A stretch of DNA of 64,000 nucleotides from Aliirhizobium wenxiniae (GCF_019511445.1 NZ_JAEUAN010000002.1:186001-250000), one strand, 5' to 3'; positions 1 through 9,502 are shown, counted from the stretch's first letter. The notes: generated by a model from the sequence alone, not told the origin. Translations and numbers: made by a program.

Positions 1-1377
<1,377 letters not shown>

Positions 1378-1419
1378 CGGTTTCCCCTTGGTTCTTATAA
1401 CGCGATGGACTTGCCCGGA

Positions 1420-2583
1420 TCAGGCCGCGAGCGCGGTTTCCGCCAGCGTCACCCAGTAGCTGACGCCATAGGGGATCGCCTCGTCGTTGAAGTCATAGGC
1501 GGCATTGTGCAGGCTCGCCGTATCGCCATTGCCGATGAAGATGAAGGCGCCCGGACGCTGTTCCAGCATGTAGGAAAAATCCTCGGCTCCCATATGCGGA
1601 TTGACCTCGCCATTGACAGCCTTCGGACCTGCGACCTTGCCGGCAATGCCGATCGCAAATTCGGTTTCCGCCTCATGGTTGAAGGTCACCGGATATCCGC
1701 GACGATAGACGACTTCCGCCGTTGCGCCATGCACGGTCGCAGTCATTTCGGCAATCTCCGTCAGGCGCTTCTCTGCAAAATCGCGCGTTTCCGGCAAAAG
1801 CGTGCGCACCGTGCCGACAAGTTTCACCGTGTCGGGAATGACGTTATTCGCATCACCGCCATGGATCGCCGCGACCGTCACCACCAGCGATCTCAGAGGA
1901 TCGGTCTCGCGCGACACGATCGACTGCAGTGCAATGACGATATGCGATGCGGCAAGCACCGGATCGATCGAGTTATGCGGTTGCGCGGCATGGCTTCCGC
2001 GACCGTTGACGGTGATCTCGAACACGTCTGCAGCCGCCATGATGCCGCCCTTGCGGATGGCGAAATTGCCGACCGGAAGCCGCGGCTCGTTATGCATGCC
2101 GTAGACTTCCGTGATGCCGAATTTATCGATGAACCCGTCATTGATCATCGCCAGCGCACCGGCACCGCCCTCTTCCGCGGGCTGGAAGATCACCGCGACC
2201 GAACCCTTGAAATTGCGCGTCTCGGAAAGATACTGCGCAGCGCCGAGCAGCATCGCCGTATGCCCGTCATGACCGCAGGAATGCGCCTTGCCCGGCGTCT
2301 TCGACGCCCATGGCTTGCCCGATGTCTCGAAGATCGGCAGTGCATCCATGTCGGCACGGAAACCGATCACCGGCCCATCACCGTGTTTGCCCTTGATGAT
2401 GGCAACGACGCCGGTCTTTCCGATGCCCGTTTCGACCACGTCGCAGCCGAAGGAATTAAGCTTCTCCGCAACGAAGCGTGAGGTCTCGTGAACATCGTAA
2501 AGCAGCTCGGGATTTTGATGCAGGTGACGCCGCCATTCCGCCACCTGTTCCTGCATCTCGGCTACGCGATTGATCACTGGCAT
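1420..2583 (-). CDS. M20 family amidohydrolase (hippurate hydrolase/aminoacylase-like)
   Basis: Cytoplasmic zinc-dependent amidohydrolase of 387 residues, the usual length for the M20D (HipO/AbgB/IAL-type) group, which cleaves N-acyl amino acids or similar amides. Visible motifs are [10 protein letters not shown] (residues 75-84), [10 protein letters not shown] with metal ligands around 103-105, QPAEEGG with the catalytic Glu near 137-138, the H164 region, the dimerisation-domain motif [10 protein letters not shown], and the C-terminal MGAEDFSYM. It is directly upstream of the double-ATPase gene on the minus strand and divergent from the binding protein and permeases. This suggests the importer brings in an amide or short peptide that this enzyme hydrolyses. 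The exact substrate is inference. Confidence 0.92.
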   Translation of the reverse strand: MPVINRVAEMQEQVAEWRRHLHQNPELLYDVHETSRFVAEKLNSFGCDVVETGIGKTGVVAIIKGKHGDGPVIGFRADMDALPIFETSGKPWASKTPGKAHSCGHDGHTAMLLGAAQYLSETRNFKGSVAVIFQPAEEGGAGALAMINDGFIDKFGITEVYGMHNEPRLPVGNFAIRKGGIMAAADVFEITVNGRGSHAAQPHNSIDPVLAASHIVIALQSIVSRETDPLRSLVVTVAAIHGGDANNVIPDTVKLVGTVRTLLPETRDFAEKRLTEIAEMTATVHGATAEVVYRRGYPVTFNHEAETEFAIGIAGKVAGPKAVNGEVNPHMGAEDFSYMLEQRPGAFIFIGNGDTASLHNAAYDFNDEAIPYGVSYWVTLAETALAA

Positions 2584-2908
2584 TCCGGCACCTCATTGAT
2601 TTTTCTAGAATTCCCACTCTGGTTGGCGGGGATATTGCGACGCTTATACAAGCTTTTGCAAGCATCAATTTTCGCTCTTGAACGAAAAATAGGCTTGTGC
2701 TTTGATGGCTCAAAATTTGGTCAAACACGCCAGACGTGAAGGAATGGACGTGTCATAAATAGACTGAACAGAAAGCTTGCGGGCAGCAACTTTGGCACCC
2801 GTCGGGAAGGTTGACAGGCAAACATGCCGCGACCAGGGAGCCCCGACCGGAACCGCCCGCCACCAATCATCACAACTCGTAAAGAGAACCACAAAGGGGA
2901 ACAGCAGC
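2584..2908. promoter_or_regulatory. Divergent control region of the first peptide importer
   Basis: This 325-bp gap separates the minus-strand hydrolase/ATPase unit from the plus-strand binding-protein unit, so it must hold both promoters. It is richer in A+T than the flanking genes. One imperfect inverted repeat, TTTTCG/CGAAAA, lies at about 2669-2688. No EcfG promoter and no regulator gene were found. An AAGGGGA ribosome-binding site at 2894-2900 serves the ATG at 2909. Confidence 0.45.
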
Positions 2909-4618
2909 ATGCGCAAACTGAGACTTCTGTTGGCCGGCACCGTAGCCGCCATGGCGCTTTCCAGCGCCACGGCTCATGCGGAACGCGGCACGGATGGTGA
3001 CCTGAAGATCCTGTTCTGGCAGGCCGTCTCCACCATGAACCCGTTCCTTTCGGCAGGCACCAAGGAAGTGCTCGCCTCTTCCATCGTCATCGAGCCGTTG
3101 GCCCGCACCGATGAAAAGGGCGAACTTGTACCGTGGCTGGCCGCCGAGATCCCGACCGTCGAGAACGGCGGAGTCGCCCAGGATCTCATGAGCATGGTTT
3201 GGAAGCTGAAGCCCGACGTCAAATGGTCTGATGGCACAGCCTTCACCGCCGAAGACGTGATTTTCACCTGGAAATATTGCACCGCGCCGGATGGCGGCTG
3301 CGCCCAGCGCGCCCAGTATGAAGGCGTCAAGAATGTCGAGGCCGTCGACCCGCACACGGTCAAGATCACGTTCGAAGAGCCAAAACCCTATCCCTATTCC
3401 GCCTTTGTCGGCGCACAGTCGCCAATCATTCAGGCTGCCCAGTTCAAGGATTGCCTCGGCACCAAGGCTCCCGGCTGCACGGCCGCCAATTTCGGCCCGA
3501 TCGGCACCGGCGCCTTCGTCGTCAAGGATTTCAAGCCGAACGACGTGATCACCTTCGCGGCCAATCCGAACTATCGCGATGCTGCCAAGCCGGCCTTCGC
3601 CTCGATCACCCTGAAGGGTGGCGGTGACGCGGCGTCTGCTGCCCGCGCCGTTCTCGAAACAGGAGAATACGATTACGCCTGGAACGCCCAGGTCGAGCCG
3701 GAAGTGCTGCAGACCATGATGGCAGCCGGCAAGGGTCGCCTGGAAATCTCGTTCGGCACACAGGTCGAGCGTATCAACCTCAACTGGACCAACCCGGATC
3801 CGGCACTGGGCGACAAGCGCTCCACCACCGAAGCCGGCCCACATCCGGCTCTGAAGGACCCGGCTGTTCGCCGCGCCCTGTCGCTCGCCATCGACCGCGA
3901 CATCATCGTCGAGGCCGGTTACGGCCAGTCCGGTAAGCCCACCTGCAACATCGTTCCGGCCCCGGAAGCCGTTGCCTCCACGAAGAACGACAGCTGGTGC
4001 CTGAAGCAGGATCTGGAAGCCGCCAACAAGCTGCTCGACGATGCAGGCTGGGTAAAGGGCGGTGACGGCATCCGTGCCAAGGACGGCGTAAAGCTCTCCT
4101 TCCTCTACTCCACCTCGACCAACTCGGTGCGTCAGGCAACCCAGGAACTGGTCAAGGCCATGTGGGCGGAAATCGGCGTCGATGCCGAGCTGCGCAATGC
4201 GTCGGCTTCCGTCTTCTTTGGCGGCGACCCGGCAAGCCCGGACACGTTCCAGAAGTTCTATGCCGACGTCATCATGTACACCAACAACTTCGACGGCACC
4301 GACCCGGAAAAATATCTGGCAGAGTGGCTTTGCGACAAGATGCCGGGACCGGCCAACGGCTGGCAGGGCCAAAACATTCCACGTTACTGCAATGCTGAAT
4401 ACGACAAGCTTGTCGGCGAACTCTCCAAGACCGCCGATCTCGAAAAGCGCGCCGCCCTCGCCAAGCAGCTGAACGACATGCTGACGGAAGAAGGCGCGCA
4501 TATCCCGCTCGTCCATCGTGGCGACCAGTCCTCCTTCGCCGTTACGCTGGAAGGTGTCAGGATGAACTCCTGGGACAGCCAGGTGTGGAACATCGCCGAC
4601 TGGTCTCGCAAGAAGTAA
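2909..4618 (+). CDS. Family 5 (peptide-type) ABC substrate-binding protein
   Basis: Periplasmic solute receptor of 569 residues for a Dpp/Opp-type importer. The ATG at 2909 is chosen because it follows an AAGGGGA site and begins a Sec signal peptide, MRKLRLLLAGTVAAMALSS, with probable cleavage after AHA. An in-frame 44-codon extension upstream has no ribosome site. The SBP_bac_5 fold is supported by DVKWSDGTAFTAEDVIFTWK near residue 110 and the LAIDRDIIVEAGYG segment in the middle. Several cysteines and the DGTDPEKYLAEWLCD segment suggest a specialised subgroup. It leads the operon and is followed by an intercistronic hairpin pair that would let it be made in excess over the permeases. The ligand is unknown. 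Confidence 0.93.
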   Translation: MRKLRLLLAGTVAAMALSSATAHAERGTDGDLKILFWQAVSTMNPFLSAGTKEVLASSIVIEPLARTDEKGELVPWLAAEIPTVENGGVAQDLMSMVWKLKPDVKWSDGTAFTAEDVIFTWKYCTAPDGGCAQRAQYEGVKNVEAVDPHTVKITFEEPKPYPYSAFVGAQSPIIQAAQFKDCLGTKAPGCTAANFGPIGTGAFVVKDFKPNDVITFAANPNYRDAAKPAFASITLKGGGDAASAARAVLETGEYDYAWNAQVEPEVLQTMMAAGKGRLEISFGTQVERINLNWTNPDPALGDKRSTTEAGPHPALKDPAVRRALSLAIDRDIIVEAGYGQSGKPTCNIVPAPEAVASTKNDSWCLKQDLEAANKLLDDAGWVKGGDGIRAKDGVKLSFLYSTSTNSVRQATQELVKAMWAEIGVDAELRNASASVFFGGDPASPDTFQKFYADVIMYTNNFDGTDPEKYLAEWLCDKMPGPANGWQGQNIPRYCNAEYDKLVGELSKTADLEKRAALAKQLNDMLTEEGAHIPLVHRGDQSSFAVTLEGVRMNSWDSQVWNIADWSRKK

Positions 4619-4626
4619 CCGCCAAG

Positions 4627-4702
4627 GCCGGGCGGACTGATCTCTGCCCGGCTTTCGCAATGCTGCGAGAGAACAAGAACTCGCCCTGCCCTCCGGCAGG
4701 GC
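4627..4702 (+). promoter_or_regulatory. Tandem intercistronic stem-loops between binding protein and permease
   Basis: Stem 1 pairs GCCGGGC (4627-4633) with GCCCGGC (4646-4652). Stem 2 pairs GCCCTGCC (4683-4690) with GGCAGGGC (4695-4702) across a CTCC loop. Neither has a long T-run, so partial termination or 3'-end mRNA protection is more likely than full termination. Such hairpins commonly raise the ratio of binding protein to permease. Confidence 0.6.
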
Positions 4703-4782
4703 CGGTTTGCCAGCATCGATAATTCTGCGCCGCCGTAGCCTTTGCAGCCATGGCTTAGGCAAGCGCAGCCGGAGAGCCACCC

Positions 4783-5793
4783 ATGTTCACATACACATTG
4801 CGACGATTGTTCTTCGCAATTCCGACGCTGCTGATCATCAGCTTCGTCATCTTTGCCCTTCTTGATCTCGCGCCCAACGACCCGACCGGCGACCTGCCGC
4901 TGACCATCCCGCCGGAAGTGCGCGAACAGATCCGCGCCTCGCTTGGCCTCGATCAGCCCTTCCTGATCCGCTACATGAAATGGCTGCAGCAATTCTTCAT
5001 CAATGAGCCGCTTAACATCCTCGAAAGCCTCACCGGCTGGCAATTCGGCGATGGCGAGCGCATGCGGGTCCTCTCCTGGGCAACCCGCAGCCCGGTCGTC
5101 GATCTCATCGTCCAGCGCCTGCCGCAGACGCTCTGGGTCGTCGGCCTCGCCTATCTCTTCGGCATTATGATCGCCATCCCGATCGGCGTGATCTCCGCCT
5201 ACAAGCAGTACTCGATCTTCGACCAGATCGGCACCTTCGTCTCGATGGTCGGTTATTCGGTCCCGACGTTCTTCACTGGCGTCCTGCTGATCGTCATCTT
5301 CTCCTCCTATCTTCAGTGGTTCCCGTCGGTCTACGACACCAATCTGAGGGTCACGGATTTCGACAGTTTCGTTGCCCAGATAAGACAGATGGCGTTGCCG
5401 GTCTTCGTGCTGGCGCTCTACAACGCCTCGCAGATCGCTCGTTTCGTCCGCGCTTCCATGCTCGACAACCTGCATCAGGATTACGTCCGCACCGCCCGCG
5501 CCAAGGGGGTGAAGGAAAAGGCCGTGCTCCTCGTCCACGTCCTGCGCAACAGCCTCATTCCGGTCGTCACCGTCATTGCACTCGGCGTGCCGACGGTCTT
5601 TTCGGGCGCCATTATCACCGAACAGGTATTTCGCGTGAATGGTCTCGGCCAGCTCCTGATCACCGCCGTGCAGGGCGCCGATATGCCGCTCGTGCAGACG
5701 CTCACCTTTATCTTCGCGGTGCTGATCGTCCTCTTCAACCTGATCGCCGACGTGCTTTACGGCATTCTTGACCCGAGGATCCGTTATGACTGA
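4783..5793 (+). CDS. DppB-type ABC permease
   Basis: Inner-membrane permease of 336 residues. The N-terminus MFTYTLRRLFFAIPTLLIIS is the typical first membrane segment of DppB/OppB proteins, followed by a large periplasmic part and five further hydrophobic segments. The EAA-type loop that contacts the ATPase is visible as DYVRTARAKGVKEKAVL (residues about 232-248). The end, LDPRIRYD, matches the usual DPR C-terminus. The periplasmic insert around residues 60-100 (INEPLNILESLTGWQFGDGE) is longer than in E. coli DppB. The stop overlaps the start of the next permease by 8 bp, so the two are translationally coupled. Confidence 0.94.
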   Translation: MFTYTLRRLFFAIPTLLIISFVIFALLDLAPNDPTGDLPLTIPPEVREQIRASLGLDQPFLIRYMKWLQQFFINEPLNILESLTGWQFGDGERMRVLSWATRSPVVDLIVQRLPQTLWVVGLAYLFGIMIAIPIGVISAYKQYSIFDQIGTFVSMVGYSVPTFFTGVLLIVIFSSYLQWFPSVYDTNLRVTDFDSFVAQIRQMALPVFVLALYNASQIARFVRASMLDNLHQDYVRTARAKGVKEKAVLLVHVLRNSLIPVVTVIALGVPTVFSGAIITEQVFRVNGLGQLLITAVQGADMPLVQTLTFIFAVLIVLFNLIADVLYGILDPRIRYD

Positions 5794-6712
5794 TGCGACC
5801 CTGAGCTCTTCTGCGCCGACCGCAGCCTCCACCCCGGCACGTTCGGCATTCGCCGATATGTGGCACCAGTTCCGCGCCCACAAGGGCGGCGTCATCGGAC
5901 TGTTCACATTCGCCTTCATCCTGCTCGCGGTCTATATCGGCCCCTATATCCACACCGTCGCCCCGAACAAGATCGATATCCGCGCCAAGAACCAGTGGCC
6001 CTCGCTCGCCCACCCCTTCGGCACCGACAATCTCGGCAAGGACATGCTCGCTCAGGTTCTGGCCGGCGGGCGCATCTCGCTTGCGGTCGGCATTACCGCC
6101 ATGCTGCTGGCGCTGTTTCTCGGCACGCTGGTCGGTGTCCTGTCGGGTTATTTCCGCCGCCTCGACGGGCCGCTGATGCGCCTGACGGACCTCTTTCTGG
6201 CGTTGCCGCTCCTGCCGCTGCTGCTCGTCATCATCATGCTGTTTCGCGATACGCTGCGCGCCGCCTTCGGCCCGGAAACCGGCATCTTCATCCTGATCGT
6301 CTTCGTCATCGGCATCACCAGCTGGATGCACACGGCCCGCATCGTCCGCGGTGATGTTCTGGCGGTGAAAAGCCAGGAATATGTGCTGGCGGCGAAATCG
6401 AGCGGCATGCGCGAATATCGCATCATCATCCGGCACATCCTGCCGAACGTGCTCTCCTCGATCATGGTCTCGGCAACGCTGGGCATCGCCTCCGCCATCA
6501 TCACGGAATCGGCGCTCTCCTTCCTCGGCCTGGGCTTCCCGTCCGACTTCCCGACCTGGGGTCGGCTGCTGTTCGATGGCGCCAACTTCCTGCAGCTCAC
6601 GCCGTCCCGCGTTCTCTGGCCGGGCCTCGCCATCTCGCTCACGGTCTTGAGCGTCAACTATATGGGTGATGCCATCCGCGACGCACTGGACCCTCGCGCC
6701 GTCAAGCGCTGA
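5786..6712 (+). CDS. DppC-type ABC permease
   Basis: Second inner-membrane permease of the importer, 308 residues from the ATG at 5786, which has GAGG at 5775-5778. An upstream in-frame start at 5768 lies inside the preceding gene and has no ribosome site. The N-terminal cytoplasmic FADMWHQFRAHKGGVIGLF segment precedes TM1. HPFGTDNLGKDMLAQVL is the OppC signature. The EAA loop reads SQEYVLAAKSSGMREYRI. The C-terminus MGDAIRDALDPRAVKR is classic for the family. It overlaps dppB-like by 8 bp and ends the operon, followed by a perfect hairpin at 6734-6757. Confidence 0.94.
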   Translation: MTDATLSSSAPTAASTPARSAFADMWHQFRAHKGGVIGLFTFAFILLAVYIGPYIHTVAPNKIDIRAKNQWPSLAHPFGTDNLGKDMLAQVLAGGRISLAVGITAMLLALFLGTLVGVLSGYFRRLDGPLMRLTDLFLALPLLPLLLVIIMLFRDTLRAAFGPETGIFILIVFVIGITSWMHTARIVRGDVLAVKSQEYVLAAKSSGMREYRIIIRHILPNVLSSIMVSATLGIASAIITESALSFLGLGFPSDFPTWGRLLFDGANFLQLTPSRVLWPGLAISLTVLSVNYMGDAIRDALDPRAVKR

Positions 6713-6733
6713 TATGACCGATGCGCCACATTG

Positions 6734-6757
6734 AAACGGCGGCGAAAGCCGCCGTTT
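6734..6757 (+). terminator. Stem-loop after the peptide importer operon
   Basis: A perfect 10-bp stem, AAACGGCGGC with GCCGCCGTTT, closed by a GAAA tetraloop. No T-run follows immediately; a T7 run comes 20 bp later at 6777-6783. It lies 22 bp after the permease stop and probably ends or stabilises that transcript. Confidence 0.7.
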
Positions 6758-6796
6758 ACCGTTGCCGGCACCACGATTTTTTTCTGAAAAAAATTG

Positions 6797-6821
6797 GGAA
6801 CCTTCTTCTATGCCGCCCGTT
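6797..6821 (+). promoter_or_regulatory. EcfG-type promoter of the predicted small RNA
   Basis: GGAAC at 6797-6801, a 16-bp spacer, and CGTT at 6818-6821 match the alphaproteobacterial EcfG/sigma-T consensus exactly. Start of transcription would fall around 6828-6830, where the first RNA stem begins. No open reading frame with a ribosome site follows. Confidence 0.75.
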
Positions 6822-6828
6822 ATCACAG

Positions 6829-6943
6829 TGTCCGAAGGCGACCCCCCGTCCCCCGCCCTACAAAGCTTTCGGACAACTCTTCAATCCCCCTCGAAGAGAC
6901 GAGCCGGCTCGGTTTCCCAAGGAAACCGAGCCGGATCTGTTTT
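6829..6943 (+). ncRNA. Predicted EcfG-dependent C-rich small RNA (GsrN-like)
   Basis: About 115 nt between an exact EcfG promoter and a strong terminator hairpin. Stem 1 pairs 6829-6839 with 6865-6875 (11 bp, one G-U) and exposes a 25-nt loop carrying runs of six, five and three C. Stem 2 pairs CTCTTC (6877-6882) with GAAGAG (6893-6898) around AATCCCCCTC. Stem 3 is the terminator at 6904-6934. C-rich loops are suited to pairing with G-rich ribosome-binding regions. Caulobacter GsrN, a stress-sigma-dependent small RNA with C-rich loops, has similar architecture. The homology is inference from structure, promoter and proximity to phyR-nepR-ecfG; no coding potential is seen. Confidence 0.7.
6904..6943 (+). 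terminator. Intrinsic terminator of the small RNA
   Basis: A perfect 14-bp stem pairs CCGGCTCGGTTTCC (6904-6917) with GGAAACCGAGCCGG (6921-6934) over a CAA loop, followed by ATCTGTTTT. The T-tract is on the plus-strand side only, so it ends a rightward transcript. Confidence 0.8.
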
Positions 6944-7021
6944 GGCGTAATGAAACGTCAGAAGCCCCCGCTCAAGTCTTCAGCGCGACAACTGCGGATC
7001 ACATAGTGAAGCGGCACGGCG

Positions 7022-8041
7022 TCACTCGCCGCCATGATCCAGCGGGAAGCGCAGCTTGTAGCTGATCCCTTGATTGGAAATCTCATACTGCGCCTTGCCG
7101 TTGACCGAAGCTGGCACGACGCGTTCGAGAACGGTGCTGCCGAAATGGGCTTTCAACCCCTCTTCCGTCGCATCCCGGGCATCCGACCCGCTCAGCCTCT
7201 CGTCCCAGCTGATCTCGAGATAATCATGTCCATCGGCATTCACCCGCGTCGAGGTAATGTCGATCGGCCGCCCATTGCGCAACAGCGAGCCATGGCTGAC
7301 CGCATTGACGACAAGCTCATGCAGAGCTAGCCCCAGATGCAGCGAGGCATTCGGCGAAAGCAGCACATTGTCTCCGGAGATCTTCACCATATGCCGGTTG
7401 TCCGGCATATATTTCTCCGTCTGCTGCCGCACGAGATCGAAGAGATAGGCGCCGCGCCAACTGGAATCGGTGATCAGATCCTGACTTTGCGACAGCGAGT
7501 AAAGCCGCCCCCTGAACTTGTGCAGGAAGAGGTCGAGCGAACCCGAATAACGCGCCGTCTGCAAGGCGATGCTCTGGATGATCGCAAGCAGGTTCTTGGA
7601 ACGGTGACTGACCTCGCGCAGCAGGGCACGCAGCAGCCGTTCGCGATGCCGCTCTTCGGACCGGTCGATAATCGTAGTGACGAGATGCAGGCCGCCGGAC
7701 TGGAATTCTACTGCTTGAACGCGGAACTCGAAAATCTGGTCGGAACCGACAGTGACCTCGACATGGCCCTTCTTGCCGCTTTCCTTCATGCCCTGCTTGA
7801 GCGTGAGAAGCTTGGCCGCAACGTCCTCGCCGAACAGCGCAGCATCGGAAGGCGCCACGACATCCGCGAGCGCCCATACGTCGGGCAGATTGGCGAGGTA
7901 GAGATAGTCCAGCGCCTTGTTCTGAATAATGATGCTCGCGCCGAGGTCGATGAGTGCGGGCATGAAAAAATCCCGCAGCTTGTCATCACTCTGACCAGCG
8001 TGCTGCCATGTCAGCGGATGCGCCAATCTTTGCCACTCCAT
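7022..8041 (-). CDS. HWE/HisKA_2-type sensor histidine kinase of the stress-response locus
   Basis: Cytoplasmic kinase of 339 residues with no membrane segment. Residues about 25-130 form a PAS-like sensor. The phospho-acceptor box LLREVSHRSKNLLAIIQS puts the catalytic His at 146; the HRxKN pattern marks the HWE/HisKA_2 group. The N-box HELVVNAVSHG (241-251) belongs to the ATPase domain, which ends in a family-typical FPLDHGGE tail. Kinases of this type next to phyR (PhyK or similar) phosphorylate PhyR, so this is its likely partner. It is encoded 306 bp downstream of phyR on the same strand. No clear ribosome site precedes the ATG. An imperfect EcfG promoter lies at 8294-8318. Confidence 0.88.
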   Translation of the reverse strand: MEWQRLAHPLTWQHAGQSDDKLRDFFMPALIDLGASIIIQNKALDYLYLANLPDVWALADVVAPSDAALFGEDVAAKLLTLKQGMKESGKKGHVEVTVGSDQIFEFRVQAVEFQSGGLHLVTTIIDRSEERHRERLLRALLREVSHRSKNLLAIIQSIALQTARYSGSLDLFLHKFRGRLYSLSQSQDLITDSSWRGAYLFDLVRQQTEKYMPDNRHMVKISGDNVLLSPNASLHLGLALHELVVNAVSHGSLLRNGRPIDITSTRVNADGHDYLEISWDERLSGSDARDATEEGLKAHFGSTVLERVVPASVNGKAQYEISNQGISYKLRFPLDHGGE

Positions 8042-8293
8042 CTACCGCTTCATCCGTAAACGCCCCGATGGCAGCGCCGGATGCTCGTGTTTCTATCTTC
8101 AGGACCGCCCAACTGATGCAACAGCCGAGCGGGTCCAAAATGCGTGGCGTGATGAAGACGGACGGGTGCCTCTGCTTCGTACGCGCCGGTCCGGAGCCTC
8201 AGGCACCGGCACCCGCAGTGTCAGACCATCATTAAGAATAGGCACAGGACGGCGAAAACAAGGGGTGACAGGCCGCCTGAGCGGACTTGCCAC

Positions 8294-8318
8294 AACCTTG
8301 TCTTCGCAATTTTGTTCC
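8294..8318 (-). promoter_or_regulatory. Candidate EcfG promoter before the sensor kinase
   Basis: On the minus strand GGAAC (8318-8314) is followed after 16 bp by GGTT (8297-8294), one mismatch from CGTT. It lies in the 306-bp gap between phyR and the kinase gene and would give a leader of roughly 245 nt. Nothing else was recognised in 8042-8347. Confidence 0.4.
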
Positions 8319-8347
8319 AGCCGCATTCAAAGCGAAAGCCTCACCGC

Positions 8348-9142
8348 TCACGCAGCCGCCTTCACCGCTTCGTTGAAGAACAGCGCCTGGCTGATCAGCG
8401 CCTTCACCATGTCCGGGTTGAACGGCTTGGTAACGAGGAACGCCGGTTCCGGACGTTCGCCGGTCAGAAGCCTTTCCGGGAACGCGGTAATGAAGATGAC
8501 CGGAACGCTGGAGGTCTTGAGGATCTCGTTGACCGCATCGATGCCGGAGCTTCCATCCGCCAGCTGAATGTCGGCGAGAACCATCTTCGGCTGCGATGAC
8601 TGGAACAGCGACACGGCTTCCTTATGGGTGCGGGCAATGCCGGTAACCCGATGACCGAGATCCTGAACCATCTGCTCGATATCGAGCGCGATAAGCGGCT
8701 CGTCCTCGATGATCATGATGTCGGTCGCAACCTGGCGGGAAATCTCGCGGGACGCTTCGTCGAGAAGCTTGTTCACATCCACAACGCTGATATCCAGCAC
8801 TTCTGCGGCTTCCTCGGGCGTAAAACCTTCGACGGAAATCAAAAGGAAAGCGTGCCTTGCCTGCGAAGGAATATTCGAAAGGTTGAGCGCCGCACGCTGT
8901 TCCCATGCAAACGGGGATTCGATCGGCCTGATCTCTATGGAAGTGGAACCAAAAATCGCGACGAAGAGTTTATAAAGCGAAACGCGATCCTTTGAGCTTT
9001 CCGGAAAAATGGAAACATCGGCGATCAGCGCTTCCAGAACGGCCGCCACATAAGCGTCTCCTGACGTCTGCGATCCGGTTACCGCTCGGGCATACCGACG
9101 CAGATACGGAAGGTGGGACGCAACGCGCGTGGTGAGTGACAT
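8348..9142 (-). CDS. phyR: PhyR, sigma-like-domain response regulator
   Basis: Anti-anti-sigma factor of the alphaproteobacterial general stress response, 264 residues. Residues 1-135 resemble an ECF sigma factor (sigma-2-like RRYARAVTGSQTSGD; sigma-4-like FTPEEAAEVLDISVVDVNKLL). Residues 140-260 are a receiver domain with acidic pair EDE at 146-148, phospho-acceptor D191 (LADIQLADG) and Lys239 (VTKPF). Phosphorylated PhyR binds NepR and frees EcfG. The ATG at 9142 is preceded by a GGGGAGA site; an upstream in-frame extension crosses the promoter and is rejected. It is divergent from nepR-ecfG and has an exact EcfG promoter, which implies positive feedback. Confidence 0.97.
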   Translation of the reverse strand: MSLTTRVASHLPYLRRYARAVTGSQTSGDAYVAAVLEALIADVSIFPESSKDRVSLYKLFVAIFGSTSIEIRPIESPFAWEQRAALNLSNIPSQARHAFLLISVEGFTPEEAAEVLDISVVDVNKLLDEASREISRQVATDIMIIEDEPLIALDIEQMVQDLGHRVTGIARTHKEAVSLFQSSQPKMVLADIQLADGSSGIDAVNEILKTSSVPVIFITAFPERLLTGERPEPAFLVTKPFNPDMVKALISQALFFNEAVKAAA

Positions 9143-9185
9143 ACAAATTCTCCCCTGGGCCCTGTTGGGCAATTGACTTGCGTTT

Positions 9186-9210
9186 AACGTGGCGATGCAA
9201 AATAAGTTCC
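9186..9210 (-). promoter_or_regulatory. EcfG promoter of phyR
   Basis: Minus strand GGAAC (9210-9206), 16-bp spacer, CGTT (9189-9186): an exact match. Predicted start is near 9179, giving a leader of about 37 nt before the phyR ATG. Its GGAAC is one arm of an inverted repeat whose other arm is the GGAAC of the opposing promoter. Confidence 0.85.
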
Positions 9211-9217
9211 GCAAGAC

Positions 9218-9242
9218 GGAACTTTTTTTAAACTCAAGCATT
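9218..9242 (+). promoter_or_regulatory. EcfG-like promoter of nepR-ecfG
   Basis: GGAAC (9218-9222), 16-bp spacer with a T7 run, then CATT (9239-9242), one mismatch from CGTT. Start near 9250 would suit the nepR ATG at 9278. AAGTTCCG (9204-9211) and CGGAACTT (9217-9224) form the shared inverted repeat. Confidence 0.6.
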
Positions 9243-9277
9243 TTCCAACCGACAATTTGCAAGCAGGCGCCCGCGTG

Positions 9278-9502
9278 ATGAGTGACGAGACCAGAAAAAA
9301 GCAGGATATGACCACAGCCCAGCCCTCACATATCAAGCCAGGAACCATAGCTCCCAACGCCTCCATTTCCCGGAAGCTGAAGGAGTTTTATGATGCTGTG
9401 CAGGAAGAAGGCATTCCGGATCGTTTTCTCGATCTTCTGGAACGACTGGAAGCAGCCGAGCAGGCTCAGAAGGCTAACGCCAAGGCGGTGGATGCAAAAT
9501 GA
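9278..9502 (+). CDS. nepR: NepR anti-sigma factor
   Basis: Small cytoplasmic anti-sigma factor, 74 residues from MSDETRKK. The conserved core is NASISRKLKEFYDAVQEEGI followed by PDRFLDLLERLEAAE, the two-helix segment that wraps either EcfG or the sigma-like domain of PhyR. The start is uncertain: ATG codons exist at 9278 and 9308 and an earlier in-frame start at 9257. 9278 is preferred because the predicted transcript begins near 9250 and leaves it a leader; no choice has a strong ribosome site. Its TGA overlaps the ecfG ATG (ATGA), so anti-sigma and sigma are translationally coupled, the usual arrangement. Confidence 0.93.
   Translation: MSDETRKKQDMTTAQPSHIKPGTIAPNASISRKLKEFYDAVQEEGIPDRFLDLLERLEAAEQAQKANAKAVDAK

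Noticed and set aside
2870..4780. 636-codon minus-strand frame under the first receptor gene
   Set aside because: Shadow of the plus-strand receptor, which has a signal peptide, ribosome site and family motifs.
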